Shown here: positions 29,988-39,641 of the stretch, piece by piece | How the letters are laid out: each line of letters begins with the position of its first letter | Position numbering within the stretch: the first letter of the stretch is position 1 | Origin: Gammaproteobacteria bacterium 50_400_T64 | GTDB lineage: Bacteria; Pseudomonadota; Gammaproteobacteria; Pseudomonadales; Porticoccaceae | Direction: 5' to 3' | DNA length: 64,000 bases | Assembly: GCA_002162755.1 (NCBI GenBank) | Contig: MAAS01000018.1 | Location: 1 to 64,000, forward strand | Translations under genes and position numbers: made by a program | The notes under the pieces: model-generated | Seen by the model: the letters and a program-made list of their open reading frames with translations, nothing else | The model's database searches: none | What the model was told of the DNA's origin: nothing

Positions 29988-30057
29988 ATTGACGAAGATA
30001 TACAAAACGACAATGACCTGAACTTCAATCAGTCAAATATCAACGGCAAGCAGCTGG

Positions 30058-33024
30058 TTATTGAGCGAGTAATAGACTTGAGTCATCCAGTAAAAAATCA
30101 AAAGGCCCATACCCAATTAACTGCGTATAAAAATAAACTCGTGATAACTGTTTGGTATTGTCTAAGGCCAACACTAAGGAAAAACTCTTTACAGTCGTTG
30201 AATCACCCTCAAGAATATTGCATGTTTCAAACCGCTCGCTATTGTCTTGATAATAAGCGACTGCACAGATATTTATATGAGTACCATTTTCAGCACTAAT
30301 AACTTTTGCTTTAGCCTCTAGCTTCAACATTTTACCGGATACACCCGAATTCCATGTAAAGTTATTTGTAAATACTGCGCCTTTTGACCAGCTACCGACT
30401 TCAACCAATAAACTATTAGCACCTGACAATGGGCTTTCCTGCGTTTGTGTTACCTGACCAACTCCAGCTGCAACAAACTCACTGACACCATTATCAAACG
30501 CACCATCCATAATAAAATGGATAGTGCTAGACGGCTCAGCTTCTGAGCCTGGCGCATCAGTTTCAGGTTCTTCGCCATCTGATAAGAGCAAGCTCACTTC
30601 ATCCAGTAAAAACTTAGAAGGACCATTTCCAATTAACTGCGTATAAAAATAAACTCGTGATAACTGTTTGGCATTGTCTAATGCCAACACTAAGGAAAAA
30701 CTCTTTACAGTCGTTGAATCACCCTCAAGAATATCGCATATTTCAAACCGCTCGCTATTGTCCTGATAATAAGCGACTGCACAGATATTTATATGAGCAC
30801 CACTTTCAGCACTAATAACTTTTGCTTTAGCCTCTAGCTTCAATATTTTACCGGATACACCCGAATTCCATGCAAAGTTTTTAGTAAATACTGCGCCTTT
30901 TGACCAGCTACCGACTTCAACCAATAAACTATTAACACCTGACAATGGGCTTTCCTGTGTTTGTGTCACTTGACCAACGCCAGCCGCAATAAAATTATCC
31001 ACACCATGATCAAACTGATCATCAGCAATAAAATTAACACCTACTAACGGTGCCGGAGCAACAGCTACAGGATCTATAGGCGCCGGATCTACCGATGAAG
31101 AGCCTGGAGCAGGGTCTACAGGGACTGGCTCGACAGGTGTCTCATCAGGGGCTACAAATAACCAATCTGAATTATCTAACTTATCCAACACCCAGCTAAT
31201 AGTGCCAACATTCTTATATTGCCAGCTGTATTTACGCGGAGGGGCCAAGCGGAAAAGGGGCCTGCCAGAATAATCACGTGTCCAGTATCTAATTCTGTAA
31301 TCATGTGTTTTTAATAAATCACGAGTGGTCTCAAGAAACACAGCCTGCTGAACAGCGTCCGTAGAAAAATAAGCGCCTAAAGCAATGGGCAGAGCAACAT
31401 CAATAGCATGCTCTACAGAAGACCAACCTTCACCGCCATCAAGATCTCGTTTTTCCCCATAACTTTGTGCAATATAATACGGCACGAGCATATTAGGAAA
31501 AGGATCATTAACAACATCAGATATAAAAATATCTGTACGAAATAACGCCCTATCAACTTCACACTGCGCCAAATCAACCAACATTTCAGGTATTCTATTA
31601 TCACCTACCACCTGATAGGCTCTCAATAAAGCATTTGCCAATAAGCTGGACATCCAAGGGGAAAAGCTATCAACATCAGTTTCTTCTGGGGAATAGTTAA
31701 AACAACCATTAACCGTCACACCATCAAGTGCAATTTTTTGTCTTGCATATAATTGGTCAATTGCATTATTTATATATGCCAGCAAATTTTTATCGCGACT
31801 TAATTCGTAGTCCATCACGGTGGTCAACAATCCATTTGCCCGATGACGTTCAGTTGCCGTATCACTATCAAAATTTACATTTTCCATAACAGCATGAGTC
31901 ACCAATGGAATATTGGCCAAATAACCCTCATCACCTGTTAACAAATAAGCAGTTACTAAGCTTTCACTATATGAATACTTAGAATCTTTATAAGGGGCTG
32001 CAATATCGGTATTTTTAGCTTTAAAGAAGCCGGGGCAATCGTAGACGGAAAGCAATGTAGTCTTTTCATCGCATTCCTCTTTAGTATATATTTCATTTCT
32101 ATAGTGATTAGCAGCGCGAAGCCCCTCTCTAAGCTGGTCAACATTTCCACTCCTTAAATACCCATTAAGGAAAGTTTGCGGACGATCATACAACCAATAA
32201 GCAGCGCTTCCATTTACAAAGTCATGGATATCATCCGGATTATCTACCACCCGACCAAAGTATTCCTGAACTGCTGTATAGAAGAAATTATTCTGAGCCT
32301 GATCCGTAGCATTCATATCAGGATTTTTATTGGATTCACCCGCTAGAGTAGTCAGATTAGTGCATGATAAATATTGAGGCTCTATAGCGGCTAGAACACC
32401 AGGCTCTAGTATTCGGTAAGCCAAGTTGTGATCAGCATAGATACCGTCGCCCACCTCTACCAGGGTAGTATGAATATCAACTTCGCTATCAATGGTTAAT
32501 TGCCTGGTTCTATTTAATAGTATGCTAAAGCTTTTAGCCTCACCCGAATCAAATTGGCTTTCAAACTGGATTAGAACACTCCGAATACCCGGGTTACCAC
32601 TGCTTTGATACCCATCGCACAACAAGGATACTGGCGGCATAGCATTCCAGCCCGCCAAACTTCTAACATAGGCAGGCACTTCTTGATCATTCTCATCAAC
32701 GACAACAATTTGACTGGTACTAATTATTGTACCGGGAGGTAGAGGAAAGCCAAAAGAAACCGTTTGAACACCTTGCCCAACAGCCTCCATATTTGGGTGT
32801 AAATCAATACTAACACTCTGCTCGAAGGTATTACTTGCCAACCCATTAGCCCCAAGATCATTGCCCGCATCTAGAGAGAGGGATGCGTTTACTTCCAGAA
32901 AAGGGAAGAATATTAATACCAATGTGGCACTAACACCTTTTAAAAACCTTTTAATTTTTTCTGTCAAATTTCGAGAGAATATGAATTGAAAACTTTCATC
33001 AGAACTACCGCTTATTGAATTCAT
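30058..33024 (-). CDS. Large secreted protein: RIFT-barrel/alpha-alpha lyase-like region plus two carbohydrate-binding-like modules
   Basis: A 988-residue exported protein. Residues about 30-47 form a membrane-crossing signal segment (SATLVLIFFPFL). Residues about 50-200 resemble the N-terminal RIFT-barrel domain of exo-rhamnogalacturonan lyase-like proteins (SFGFPLPPGTI, then ending EAKSFSILLNR). Residues about 230-620 look like an alpha/alpha-toroid. A Pro-rich linker (about 625-660) leads to two modules, 666-816 and 838-988, about 83% alike by eye, each a likely beta-sandwich carbohydrate-binding unit. AAGGAGG is 4 bases before the ATG. The gene is markedly AT-rich against its flanks, suggesting transfer. 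The lyase assignment is tentative; a polysaccharide role is the safest inference. Confidence 0.6.
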   Translation of the reverse strand: MNSISGSSDESFQFIFSRNLTEKIKRFLKGVSATLVLIFFPFLEVNASLSLDAGNDLGANGLASNTFEQSVSIDLHPNMEAVGQGVQTVSFGFPLPPGTIISTSQIVVVDENDQEVPAYVRSLAGWNAMPPVSLLCDGYQSSGNPGIRSVLIQFESQFDSGEAKSFSILLNRTRQLTIDSEVDIHTTLVEVGDGIYADHNLAYRILEPGVLAAIEPQYLSCTNLTTLAGESNKNPDMNATDQAQNNFFYTAVQEYFGRVVDNPDDIHDFVNGSAAYWLYDRPQTFLNGYLRSGNVDQLREGLRAANHYRNEIYTKEECDEKTTLLSVYDCPGFFKAKNTDIAAPYKDSKYSYSESLVTAYLLTGDEGYLANIPLVTHAVMENVNFDSDTATERHRANGLLTTVMDYELSRDKNLLAYINNAIDQLYARQKIALDGVTVNGCFNYSPEETDVDSFSPWMSSLLANALLRAYQVVGDNRIPEMLVDLAQCEVDRALFRTDIFISDVVNDPFPNMLVPYYIAQSYGEKRDLDGGEGWSSVEHAIDVALPIALGAYFSTDAVQQAVFLETTRDLLKTHDYRIRYWTRDYSGRPLFRLAPPRKYSWQYKNVGTISWVLDKLDNSDWLFVAPDETPVEPVPVDPAPGSSSVDPAPIDPVAVAPAPLVGVNFIADDQFDHGVDNFIAAGVGQVTQTQESPLSGVNSLLVEVGSWSKGAVFTKNFAWNSGVSGKILKLEAKAKVISAESGAHINICAVAYYQDNSERFEICDILEGDSTTVKSFSLVLALDNAKQLSRVYFYTQLIGNGPSKFLLDEVSLLLSDGEEPETDAPGSEAEPSSTIHFIMDGAFDNGVSEFVAAGVGQVTQTQESPLSGANSLLVEVGSWSKGAVFTNNFTWNSGVSGKMLKLEAKAKVISAENGTHINICAVAYYQDNSERFETCNILEGDSTTVKSFSLVLALDNTKQLSRVYFYTQLIGYGPFDFLLDDSSLLLAQ
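30061..30513 (-). repeat. C-terminal module repeat, copy 2
   Basis: This copy encodes residues 838-988 of the secreted protein and repeats copy 1 at a 516-base (172-codon) period. Long runs of bases are identical, for example around the ESPLSG and GSWSKGAVFT coding segments. That shows a recent tandem duplication or gene conversion. Confidence 0.92.
30577..31029 (-). repeat. C-terminal module repeat, copy 1
   Basis: This copy encodes residues 666-816. It is separated from copy 2 by an acidic linker (SDGEEPETDAPGSEAEPS). Changes against copy 2 cluster at the N-terminal dozen residues and near the C-terminal end; the central 120 residues differ at about a dozen places. Confidence 0.92.
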
Positions 33025-33390
33025 TATACCTCCTTGTTGTATAAAAACGTAAAATCAACTCCCAAGTACAAGCTTAGGAATTGAAAGTCAGAAAAATCAC
33101 TGCAACAGAGCCACCTTCCCATCAAGAAAAGCAAAAATAACCATACCAGATCTAAATCTTATTGGTCTACTTTCTTAAAATATTGACCACCAAAGATAGA
33201 GCACTTACAGAACCTCAGCAGCCCCCCCCCTTTAAAGATTTATTGCTAGCAAGCCCCGAGGGTATGACAGAATGATTTAGTGAAAATCCGTTCCTCGGTA
33301 TACATCCAGGGATCAATCAACAATATTTGAATCCAAGTCCCGTTAAACCCGACGCCAAATCACTTAATAATTGACGGGTCTCAGCTATCA
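33025..33390. other. Intergenic region upstream of the secreted protein gene (366 bases)
   Basis: No supported gene is present. It holds the ribosome site of the secreted protein gene and a run of nine cytosines at 33222-33230, about 200 bases upstream of that start. Minus-strand reading of the right part gives short protein-like stretches broken by stops, too weak to call a pseudogene. Confidence 0.5.
33222..33230. repeat. Poly-C tract (nine C)
   Basis: A homopolymer of nine cytosines stands between CAGCAG and TTTAAAG in the region upstream of the secreted protein gene. Tracts of this length are slippage-prone and are used for phase variation in some bacteria. Here it is outside any called reading frame, so an effect would have to be on transcription. 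Confidence 0.6.
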
Positions 33391-33681
33391 CTAAAAATGA
33401 GGCATCCAGTAAAGATAAAGAATCGCCCCGCAGACTAGCAGCACCCAAGTATCACAAACTAATTTTAATGCCAGTGGTGCCTGCCTCACTTCCATAAAAT
33501 AGAAAATCACGATGCGTACTTTTATAAACGCGATAAGAATCAGGCCACTGGAAATAAGCCGGTAGTCACTAGTTTGTGGTGCGCTTAAATCATGATCCTG
33601 TCCCAGCCACCACGACAGGCAGGTGGCGAGCATCAATAATAACCACGCAGCGCTGACAGGTTTTAAAAACAGGCTCATCAT
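33391..33681 (-). CDS. Cytochrome c oxidase subunit IV / NorF-like membrane protein
   Basis: A 96-residue protein with three hydrophobic segments (PVSAAWLLLMLATCLSWW, SSGLILIAFIKVRIVIFYFME, WVLLVCGAILYLYWM). The FIKVRIVIFYFMEVRQAP loop is characteristic of prokaryotic COX4/NorF-type subunits. The ATG overlaps the stop of the upstream NorE-like gene by 4 bases (ATGA), so the two are translationally coupled. It is an accessory subunit of a heme-copper oxidase or nitric oxide reductase. The catalytic subunits are not in this window. Confidence 0.82.
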   Translation of the reverse strand: MMSLFLKPVSAAWLLLMLATCLSWWLGQDHDLSAPQTSDYRLISSGLILIAFIKVRIVIFYFMEVRQAPLALKLVCDTWVLLVCGAILYLYWMPHF

Positions 33682-34292
33682 TTCATTAAATACAAAAGTG
33701 GGAATAGCACGATCCACAGTAAATCGACCATGTGCCAATAGCTCGTACCACTCTCTATCAACATCATTTCTTTTTCCTTGTCGCCGACGGGCAGTTCACC
33801 CTTACGTTGAACGGCTGCTCTTGCCTTAAACCATAAAAACACCAGCACGCCCATACCAATCAAGACATGAAGAAAGTGCAGACCAGTGAAAATGTAGTAG
33901 TACATATAAAAATCATTCGTGGTCAGCGTGATACCCGCTGTGATTTTTTCGCGGTACTCGATAATTTTCACCACCGCGAACCCGAGTCCACAGAGCATAG
34001 CGAGAACAAAGAAGCGCGGTGCTAGCCGGGTAGTTTTACTGCGCATATCATCGACCGCCATGGCGACGAACCAGGAACTGGCCAGTAAAAACAGGGTATT
34101 TATGGCGCCGTAGTTTTGATTCAGTGTCGCCTGTGACTGCAGATACAATTCAAGATCGAGCCCACGGTAATAAACAAAGACGATGAAAAACAATCCAAAA
34201 ATCACCATATCACCGAGTATAAAAACCCAGATACCCACCTCGCCGGGCACGTGAAGTTTTGCTGGAATTTTCCCTGCTGCTTGAGTCGACAA
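33678..34292 (-). CDS. Heme-copper oxidase subunit III family protein, NorE-like
   Basis: A 204-residue, five-helix membrane protein starting with HVPGEVGIWVFILGDM, the mark of the NorE branch of the CoxC family. The YYIFTGLHFLHVLIGMG helix is also typical. NorE and NorF support nitric oxide reductase in denitrifiers, but the pair also occurs without NorCB, where its role is unsettled. The start is TTG; no in-frame ATG lies between it and the previous gene's stop. Upstream by 19 bases is an unknown six-helix membrane protein gene in the same direction. Confidence 0.83.
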   Translation of the reverse strand: MSTQAAGKIPAKLHVPGEVGIWVFILGDMVIFGLFFIVFVYYRGLDLELYLQSQATLNQNYGAINTLFLLASSWFVAMAVDDMRSKTTRLAPRFFVLAMLCGLGFAVVKIIEYREKITAGITLTTNDFYMYYYIFTGLHFLHVLIGMGVLVFLWFKARAAVQRKGELPVGDKEKEMMLIESGTSYWHMVDLLWIVLFPLLYLMK

Positions 34293-34311
34293 CTTATTCT
34301 TACCGCATGCG

Positions 34312-35013
34312 TTATTGAGATTCAGCGGGCAAGTCTTGCTGCTTAATCGCTTTCAGCAAGAGGGGGAACATCACCACAAACCAGCCGAAGAAAACCGCAA
34401 AGGGCAACCAGAAAGCGAGTATGCCATCCCAGGCGAAAGGCCCGGTTTTAAAGAAGGTAATCAAGCCACCGGGAATAAATAATATCGCCATCCAAATATT
34501 AAAATAGGCGACCCAGCGGGGAAATACTGGCGTTTCAGATTTATCGCCAAACACGGCCAAACCAATCACCAGGTTTTGAATAAAGAAAGGCGAAAAGGTC
34601 ATTACAAAAAACAACCAGGCAAAATCGTTGAGCAACATAATAAGCTCAGGATCTCTCTCCGGCCTGAAGGCAGCGGTAGTCCACACCATAGGCGGTACAA
34701 CGAGCACCACAACACCGACAGCTCCGGCAACCAAAAGCGCATACGTTAGCGCCGGAAATTCACCTTCAATGCGCTTGAGTTGTACCGCAATGACGGCAAC
34801 CCACGGCGCACTGAGCGCGGCGCTGAACATAGTGATAACCATACCCAGGCGAATAAACCCGGTATTCTGCTGATAAAAATCGGCCACCTCATTGGCGCTC
34901 AGCGCGGGAGAAATGGGTGGAATATAACCGGCGATAAACCACCAGCCAATACTGAATAAAACCAGGAACGCAACGCCGCACCAAGCGCAAAATAATTGGG
35001 CCTTTATATTCAT
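34312..35013 (-). CDS. Unknown membrane protein with about six transmembrane segments
   Basis: A 233-residue protein not recognised as any named family. Hydrophobic segments lie at about 7-30, 58-80, 88-112, 125-152, 168-188 and 198-222, interrupted by a loop with SANEVADFYQQNTGFIRLG and another with TTAAFRPERDPE. It is immediately upstream of the NorE/NorF-like pair (19 bases) and likely in the same operon, so a role linked to that oxidase-like complex is possible. No heme- or metal-ligand pattern could be identified with confidence. Confidence 0.75.
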   Translation of the reverse strand: MNIKAQLFCAWCGVAFLVLFSIGWWFIAGYIPPISPALSANEVADFYQQNTGFIRLGMVITMFSAALSAPWVAVIAVQLKRIEGEFPALTYALLVAGAVGVVVLVVPPMVWTTAAFRPERDPELIMLLNDFAWLFFVMTFSPFFIQNLVIGLAVFGDKSETPVFPRWVAYFNIWMAILFIPGGLITFFKTGPFAWDGILAFWLPFAVFFGWFVVMFPLLLKAIKQQDLPAESQ

Positions 35014-35104
35014 AGAAAATAACTCACGGGATTATTCTTGTTATTAATGGCATGGGCTTCAGGCTATCCCATGCCATTCTTACTCTTTGACAACTGCACA
35101 AGAA

Positions 35105-36523
35105 CTACATTTGCAGGGCTTTACACTCAAGATAATCATCCAATGCATAGGGGCCGTGTTCGCGACCATTACCCGACTGTTTGAAGCCTCCAAAGGGAGC
35201 CATCATATTAAAGCCACCGCCATTAATTATCACATTACCGCTACGCAGACGGCGAGCCACTCGGCGGGCACGATCTTTATCCGTTGACCAAACGCCACTC
35301 GATAAACCATAGATTGTGTCATTGGCAATGCGGATAGCGTCCTCTTCATCTTTATAGGAAATAATACTCAACACCGGACCAAAGATCTCTTCGCGAGCAA
35401 TGGTCATATCCTGGCTAACATTGCCGAATACCGTGGGTTGAATAAAAAACCCTGTCGGTAAATTATCGGGTTGCTCGGGGCCGCCACAAAGTAGCTCTGC
35501 ACCCTCGTCAATGCCCTGACGAATATAATTCCTCACCCGCTCCTGTTGTGCCTTCGAAATCACCGGGCCGAGTTTTGCTTTGGGATCGTCAGATTGTCCG
35601 ATGGTTAAACTCTGCGCTACTTCAACGGCTTTTTTAGCCACCCTTTCGTAGTCGGACTCGGGCACTAGCATACGAGTGTGGGCTGCACAGGTTTGTCCGC
35701 TATTAAAGTAGCAGTCGTTAACAGTGCCGCGCACCGCATCATCGATGTCGGCATCGTCGAGAATCAACGAGGGCGACTTGCCGCCCAGTTCAACCACCAC
35801 ACGTTTGACCGTATCAGCCGCCAGTTCGGCGACGCGTTTACCGGCACGGGTCGAGCCGGTAAAAGAAACCATGTCGACTTTAGGATGGGTTGCCAACGCT
35901 TCCCCCACCACCGGACCAAGACCGGTAATGACGTTGACAACACCCGGTGGAAAGCCCGCCTCTTCAACCATTTCGGCCAACATAAAAGCGGTTAGCGGTG
36001 CGACTTCACTGGGTTTAACAATTACCGTACAACCCGCGGCCAACGCCGGACAGACCTTGGCCATAATTTGATGCAAGGGGAAATTCCACGGAGTAATACA
36101 GGCGACGACACCGACGGGCTCTTTAATAATATCGGAATTGCCGATCGTTTCTTCAAAAGAATAGGTGTCGAGAATTTTAATAAAATTGGCCACGCCTTGC
36201 AGCGGTAAACCCGCCTGTATGGGCTTGGCCATGCCCAGTGGCATACCCACCTCGCCGGCCATCACTGCACCCAATTCATCCTGCCGAGCTGCCATGGCAG
36301 TGTGGAGTTTTTTTAAATAAGCCTGTCGCTCCTGCGGCGTAGTCATACCCCAGCTCTCGAAAGCAGCGGACGCCGCTTCTACCGCTCGATTCGCATCTTC
36401 CTCAACACCCGCGGGAACACGCCCCATAATCTCTTCGGTAGAGGCATCGATAACATCCAACGTGTCCTGGCCAACCGGCGCTACCCACTGGCCATTAATA
36501 TAAAACTTGTCTCGCGTTATCAT
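35105..36523 (-). CDS. NAD(P)-dependent aldehyde dehydrogenase
   Basis: A 472-residue enzyme of the ALDH superfamily, oxidising an aldehyde to the acid. Visible motifs are [12 protein letters not shown], the catalytic Glu in [13 protein letters not shown], the catalytic Cys in [14 protein letters not shown] and the GYSS-like C-terminal region [23 protein letters not shown] lies about 8 bases before the ATG. It is upstream of the oxidase-like genes on the same strand across a 90-base gap. The substrate cannot be assigned; it resembles broad-specificity betaine-aldehyde-type members. Confidence 0.93.
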   Translation of the reverse strand: MITRDKFYINGQWVAPVGQDTLDVIDASTEEIMGRVPAGVEEDANRAVEAASAAFESWGMTTPQERQAYLKKLHTAMAARQDELGAVMAGEVGMPLGMAKPIQAGLPLQGVANFIKILDTYSFEETIGNSDIIKEPVGVVACITPWNFPLHQIMAKVCPALAAGCTVIVKPSEVAPLTAFMLAEMVEEAGFPPGVVNVITGLGPVVGEALATHPKVDMVSFTGSTRAGKRVAELAADTVKRVVVELGGKSPSLILDDADIDDAVRGTVNDCYFNSGQTCAAHTRMLVPESDYERVAKKAVEVAQSLTIGQSDDPKAKLGPVISKAQQERVRNYIRQGIDEGAELLCGGPEQPDNLPTGFFIQPTVFGNVSQDMTIAREEIFGPVLSIISYKDEEDAIRIANDTIYGLSSGVWSTDKDRARRVARRLRSGNVIINGGGFNMMAPFGGFKQSGNGREHGPYALDDYLECKALQM

Positions 36524-36564
36524 TGGTCTTGCTCCCTGTTTAATTATTTTTTGGGATTATTCTA

Positions 36565-37326
36565 TTAATTATCAAACAAACCTTTTACTCCCTCGAATGA
36601 TTTTTCAAGCTTGTCTTTTTCCGTTTTAAAACCCTGTTCTAATTGCTTGCCCATAGCTTTTATCCCGCCTTGCTCAGCGATAGCTTTACTGGCACTTTTA
36701 CTGATTGCGGCTATTACTTGTTCAGCAATTTCTGCCCCCGTCGCTCCACTCGACTTTTCACCAATACCCTGTAATTGAATATCGGGTAAAGCAAGATCAA
36801 GCGCCTTTGAACCCAGCAATGGATTAATGTAATGCACCTTGCCACCACTGATTTGCAGGTCTTTAATAACCAGCTTTATTGCTTCACCTTTACTCTCGCC
36901 AGAATCTTCACCCGTACTCTCTGCAGATCCTGCTGGCTGTTCAATGTTTTTTAGCAGCTGTTGAAGGTTTGTCATTTTTTTAATCTGCTCCAGGGTTATT
37001 TCTGGAGAAATAATGCGGATACTTTGGATAACCACCGGATTAGAGCGCAATGTCTGCGTATCGACAACGATAGCGATCTCGCCCAGATAAAAAGCATTTG
37101 CATCACTAAAGCCCTGGGGATTACCAACGGCAAGCCCCGACAGACTACCTTTACCGGAAAGCGGCGAGAGACTGACATCATTTAGCTCAACACGTGTTTT
37201 GGTATATTGCGGACCAAACGTTTCAACGGCTTTTTTAATACCACTATCGAGATAATAAAGACTCGCCGCGACAACTATTGCTACCACTAAAACAAGAACA
37301 CCCAGGATTTTAATAATTACTTTCAT
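36565..37326 (-). CDS. AsmA-like single-pass membrane protein
   Basis: A 253-residue protein with an N-terminal membrane helix (ILGVLVLVVAIVVAASLYYL, 7-26). It continues with the AsmA-type opening (GIKKAVETFGPQYTKTRVELNDVSLSPLSGKGSLSGLAVGNP in spirit, cut short here) and beta-strand repeats. A Ser/Glu-rich segment (about 125-145) and a charged coiled-coil-like tail (about 205-250) follow. The full AsmA length is missing, so this is a short relative acting in the periplasm, perhaps in envelope lipid handling. It is 41 bases upstream of the aldehyde dehydrogenase gene. Confidence 0.7.
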   Translation of the reverse strand: MKVIIKILGVLVLVVAIVVAASLYYLDSGIKKAVETFGPQYTKTRVELNDVSLSPLSGKGSLSGLAVGNPQGFSDANAFYLGEIAIVVDTQTLRSNPVVIQSIRIISPEITLEQIKKMTNLQQLLKNIEQPAGSAESTGEDSGESKGEAIKLVIKDLQISGGKVHYINPLLGSKALDLALPDIQLQGIGEKSSGATGAEIAEQVIAAISKSASKAIAEQGGIKAMGKQLEQGFKTEKDKLEKSFEGVKGLFDN

Positions 37327-37520
37327 AGCCGCTACCCTTAATCAAACATGAATTTTACAAGATCGATGCTAGTGGCTCTGCTGTAGAAAGGCAAACTGTC
37401 TTTTGACACACCTTATTCTAAAACTGGCGAAACTGTATTTTGAATATTGCAGGAAAGGGGAAAGGTCACATCCAACAAAGAGCCTGTTACCCATTGCAGA
37501 GTAACAAGCCCGAGCAATAA

Positions 37521-38720
37521 TTAGCCGATAATTTTCTGACTGCGCAAGGATTCAAGCTCGTCACTCTTTAGGCCAAGCAAATCACCCAACACCTGATCGG
37601 CATCTGCAGAAAGCAGTGGCGCAGGGCTGAAAGACTCTTCATTGGTACGCGATAATTTCACCGGGTTGCCCGGTGCTTTGGTGGTTTTACCATTGGGATG
37701 ACTGACCTCGATCACCATATTGCGATGGGCCACCTGGGGGTCGGCCAGTGCGCCACTAAAGCTGTTAATCGGCGCACAAGGAATACGCTGCGCTTCGAGT
37801 AGCGGCAGCCAGTGGGCCATAGTATTAGTGGCGAGTATCTCGGCCACTCGGCCTTCAATAAAGGCTTTATCGGCAAGTCTGCCCGGCTGCTGGTCGTACT
37901 CGGGCTTACGTAGTGCATCGCAGTCGAGCACCTCAAGTAGGCCTGTCCAAAAGTGATCAAAAATCACCGCAATAACAATAAAACCGTCGCTAGTTTTAAA
38001 GCTGTTGTAGGGCACATGAACAAAGTGAGAATTGCCGATGGGCTCGGGATCTTCACCGGAGAGGAAGTACATAGTGGCCATATAACTGAGCATGGCGATC
38101 TGGCCGTCGAGCATGGAAATATCAACGTGCTGACCTTCGCCGCTGCGTTCACGCTCATACAGGGCCGTCAACACACCGACCATGCTAAACATACCGCCAC
38201 CCAAATCGGCGATGGGTAAGCCTGAACGCAGTGGACGCTCGGCAGTGTCACCCGTAATCGACATATTGCCGCCGTAAGCCTGCACCACCTGATCGAAAGC
38301 GGTGCGGTGATTGCCGGGGCCATCGGAACCGAAACCGGTGATGGAGCAGGTGATAATGCGCGGATTTATTTCTTTCAAGACGGCGTAGTCCACACCAAGC
38401 TTTTGGGTAACACCGACGCTAAAGTTATCGAAAACAATGTCTGACTTTTTGACCAGCTCGTAAAACAGGGCTTTGCCCTCTTCACCTTTCAGGTCGATGG
38501 CAACGCTCTTCTTATTGCGATTGAGATTAATAAAATAGGCACCCATACCATCGATGGAGTGCTTCGGGTCATTGGCGAGTAAACGCCGGGTGCGCTCCCC
38601 TTCGAGAGGTTCAATTTTAATCACCTCCGCGCCGAGGTCAGCCAGAGTCACGGTGCCGAAAGGCCCCGACAGCATGTGGGTTAAATCAAGGATACGTAGA
38701 CCAGCGAGAGGTTTGTTCAT
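37521..38720 (-). CDS. Class III (CaiB/BaiF) CoA-transferase
   Basis: A 399-residue enzyme that moves CoA between organic acids, using an aspartate to form the anhydride intermediate. Typical pieces are LAGLRILDLTHMLSGPFGTVTLADLGAEVIKIE (shortened in concept), the NRNKKSVAIDLK segment, and TAFDQVVQAYGG, whose Asp is the expected nucleophile. The start MNKPLAGLRILD is chosen; upstream Mets lengthen it by 5 or 23 residues without homology. The substrate is not predictable from sequence. It may activate an acid for the FadB-type pathway. Confidence 0.9.
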   Translation of the reverse strand: MNKPLAGLRILDLTHMLSGPFGTVTLADLGAEVIKIEPLEGERTRRLLANDPKHSIDGMGAYFINLNRNKKSVAIDLKGEEGKALFYELVKKSDIVFDNFSVGVTQKLGVDYAVLKEINPRIITCSITGFGSDGPGNHRTAFDQVVQAYGGNMSITGDTAERPLRSGLPIADLGGGMFSMVGVLTALYERERSGEGQHVDISMLDGQIAMLSYMATMYFLSGEDPEPIGNSHFVHVPYNSFKTSDGFIVIAVIFDHFWTGLLEVLDCDALRKPEYDQQPGRLADKAFIEGRVAEILATNTMAHWLPLLEAQRIPCAPINSFSGALADPQVAHRNMVIEVSHPNGKTTKAPGNPVKLSRTNEESFSPAPLLSADADQVLGDLLGLKSDELESLRSQKIIG

Positions 38721-38873
38721 TCCAGATTCTTTCATAAGTTGTGGGGGATGTATTTTGGCATCGCCAAGGCCGCTTGGCAAAGTTGACACAAACCACGCAA
38801 AGCGGGCGACAAGATCAATGACAGAAAACTACAATAGCGAACACATCAAATACCGCACATAAGGGACGAACAG

Positions 38874-39611
38874 ATGGGTCTTACGCATTTTCTTAACGGC
38901 TTCAAGCTACTCACCGCGCCAGGCGTTCGGCTGTGGGTCATCATTCCTCTGCTACTCAACCTGACACTATTTGTTGGCTTAACAATGTACGCCATCCAGC
39001 AATTTGAAGATCTGATGGGTTGGCTGTTCAATTATCTTCCCGGTTGGCTGGAGTTTATTGCCTGGTTATTTCGTATTTTATTCGGTCTGTTATTAGCCGT
39101 CTGCTATGCCTACACCTTTACTTTAGTGGGCAATCTTATCGCCTCCCCATTTTACGGCTTGCTGGCAAATGCCGTCTATATCAAGCTCAGTGGCAAAGAA
39201 GATGAAGCGCCACTGACATTTAAAACAGCCAGCGTTATTGCCTGGCAGGCCTTTGTACGAGAGGTTCAAAAGCTAGGTTATTTTCTGCCCCGACTGATCG
39301 GTGTGCTCCTGCTTTGTCTGATTCTTTCGTTCATTCCACTGGTGAATTTTGTCGTACCCGCCATTGCCTTTTTATGGGGGGCCTGGTCGCTAGCCCTGCA
39401 ATATTTAGATTACCCGGCCGATATCAACTGCGTTAATTTCAAGACCGTGCGCCAACGGGCCGGGAGCGACAAAGGCCTGTCCTTCACCTTCGGCTCAATC
39501 GTATTATTAGGCAGCACAGTGCCGCTATTAAATTTACTGGTAATGCCCGCAGCCGTCGCCGGTGCAACATCGCTCTGGGTTGAGCATTTCAAGCAGGATG
39601 ATTGCGCCTAA
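38874..39611 (+). CDS. cysZ: Sulfate permease CysZ
   Basis: A 245-residue membrane protein of the CysZ/EI24 family that imports sulfate for cysteine synthesis. Four hydrophobic segments are seen, with the conserved LWVIIPLLLNLTLF start, NLIASPFYGLLAN motif and LDYPADINCVNFKTVRQ region. GGGAC precedes the ATG. It is divergent from the CoA-transferase gene and convergent with the helicase gene, so it is probably a single-gene unit. Confidence 0.9.
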   Translation: MGLTHFLNGFKLLTAPGVRLWVIIPLLLNLTLFVGLTMYAIQQFEDLMGWLFNYLPGWLEFIAWLFRILFGLLLAVCYAYTFTLVGNLIASPFYGLLANAVYIKLSGKEDEAPLTFKTASVIAWQAFVREVQKLGYFLPRLIGVLLLCLILSFIPLVNFVVPAIAFLWGAWSLALQYLDYPADINCVNFKTVRQRAGSDKGLSFTFGSIVLLGSTVPLLNLLVMPAAVAGATSLWVEHFKQDDCA

Positions 39612-39641
39612 AATAAGAGAGGGAAATAAAGAGGGACAAAT

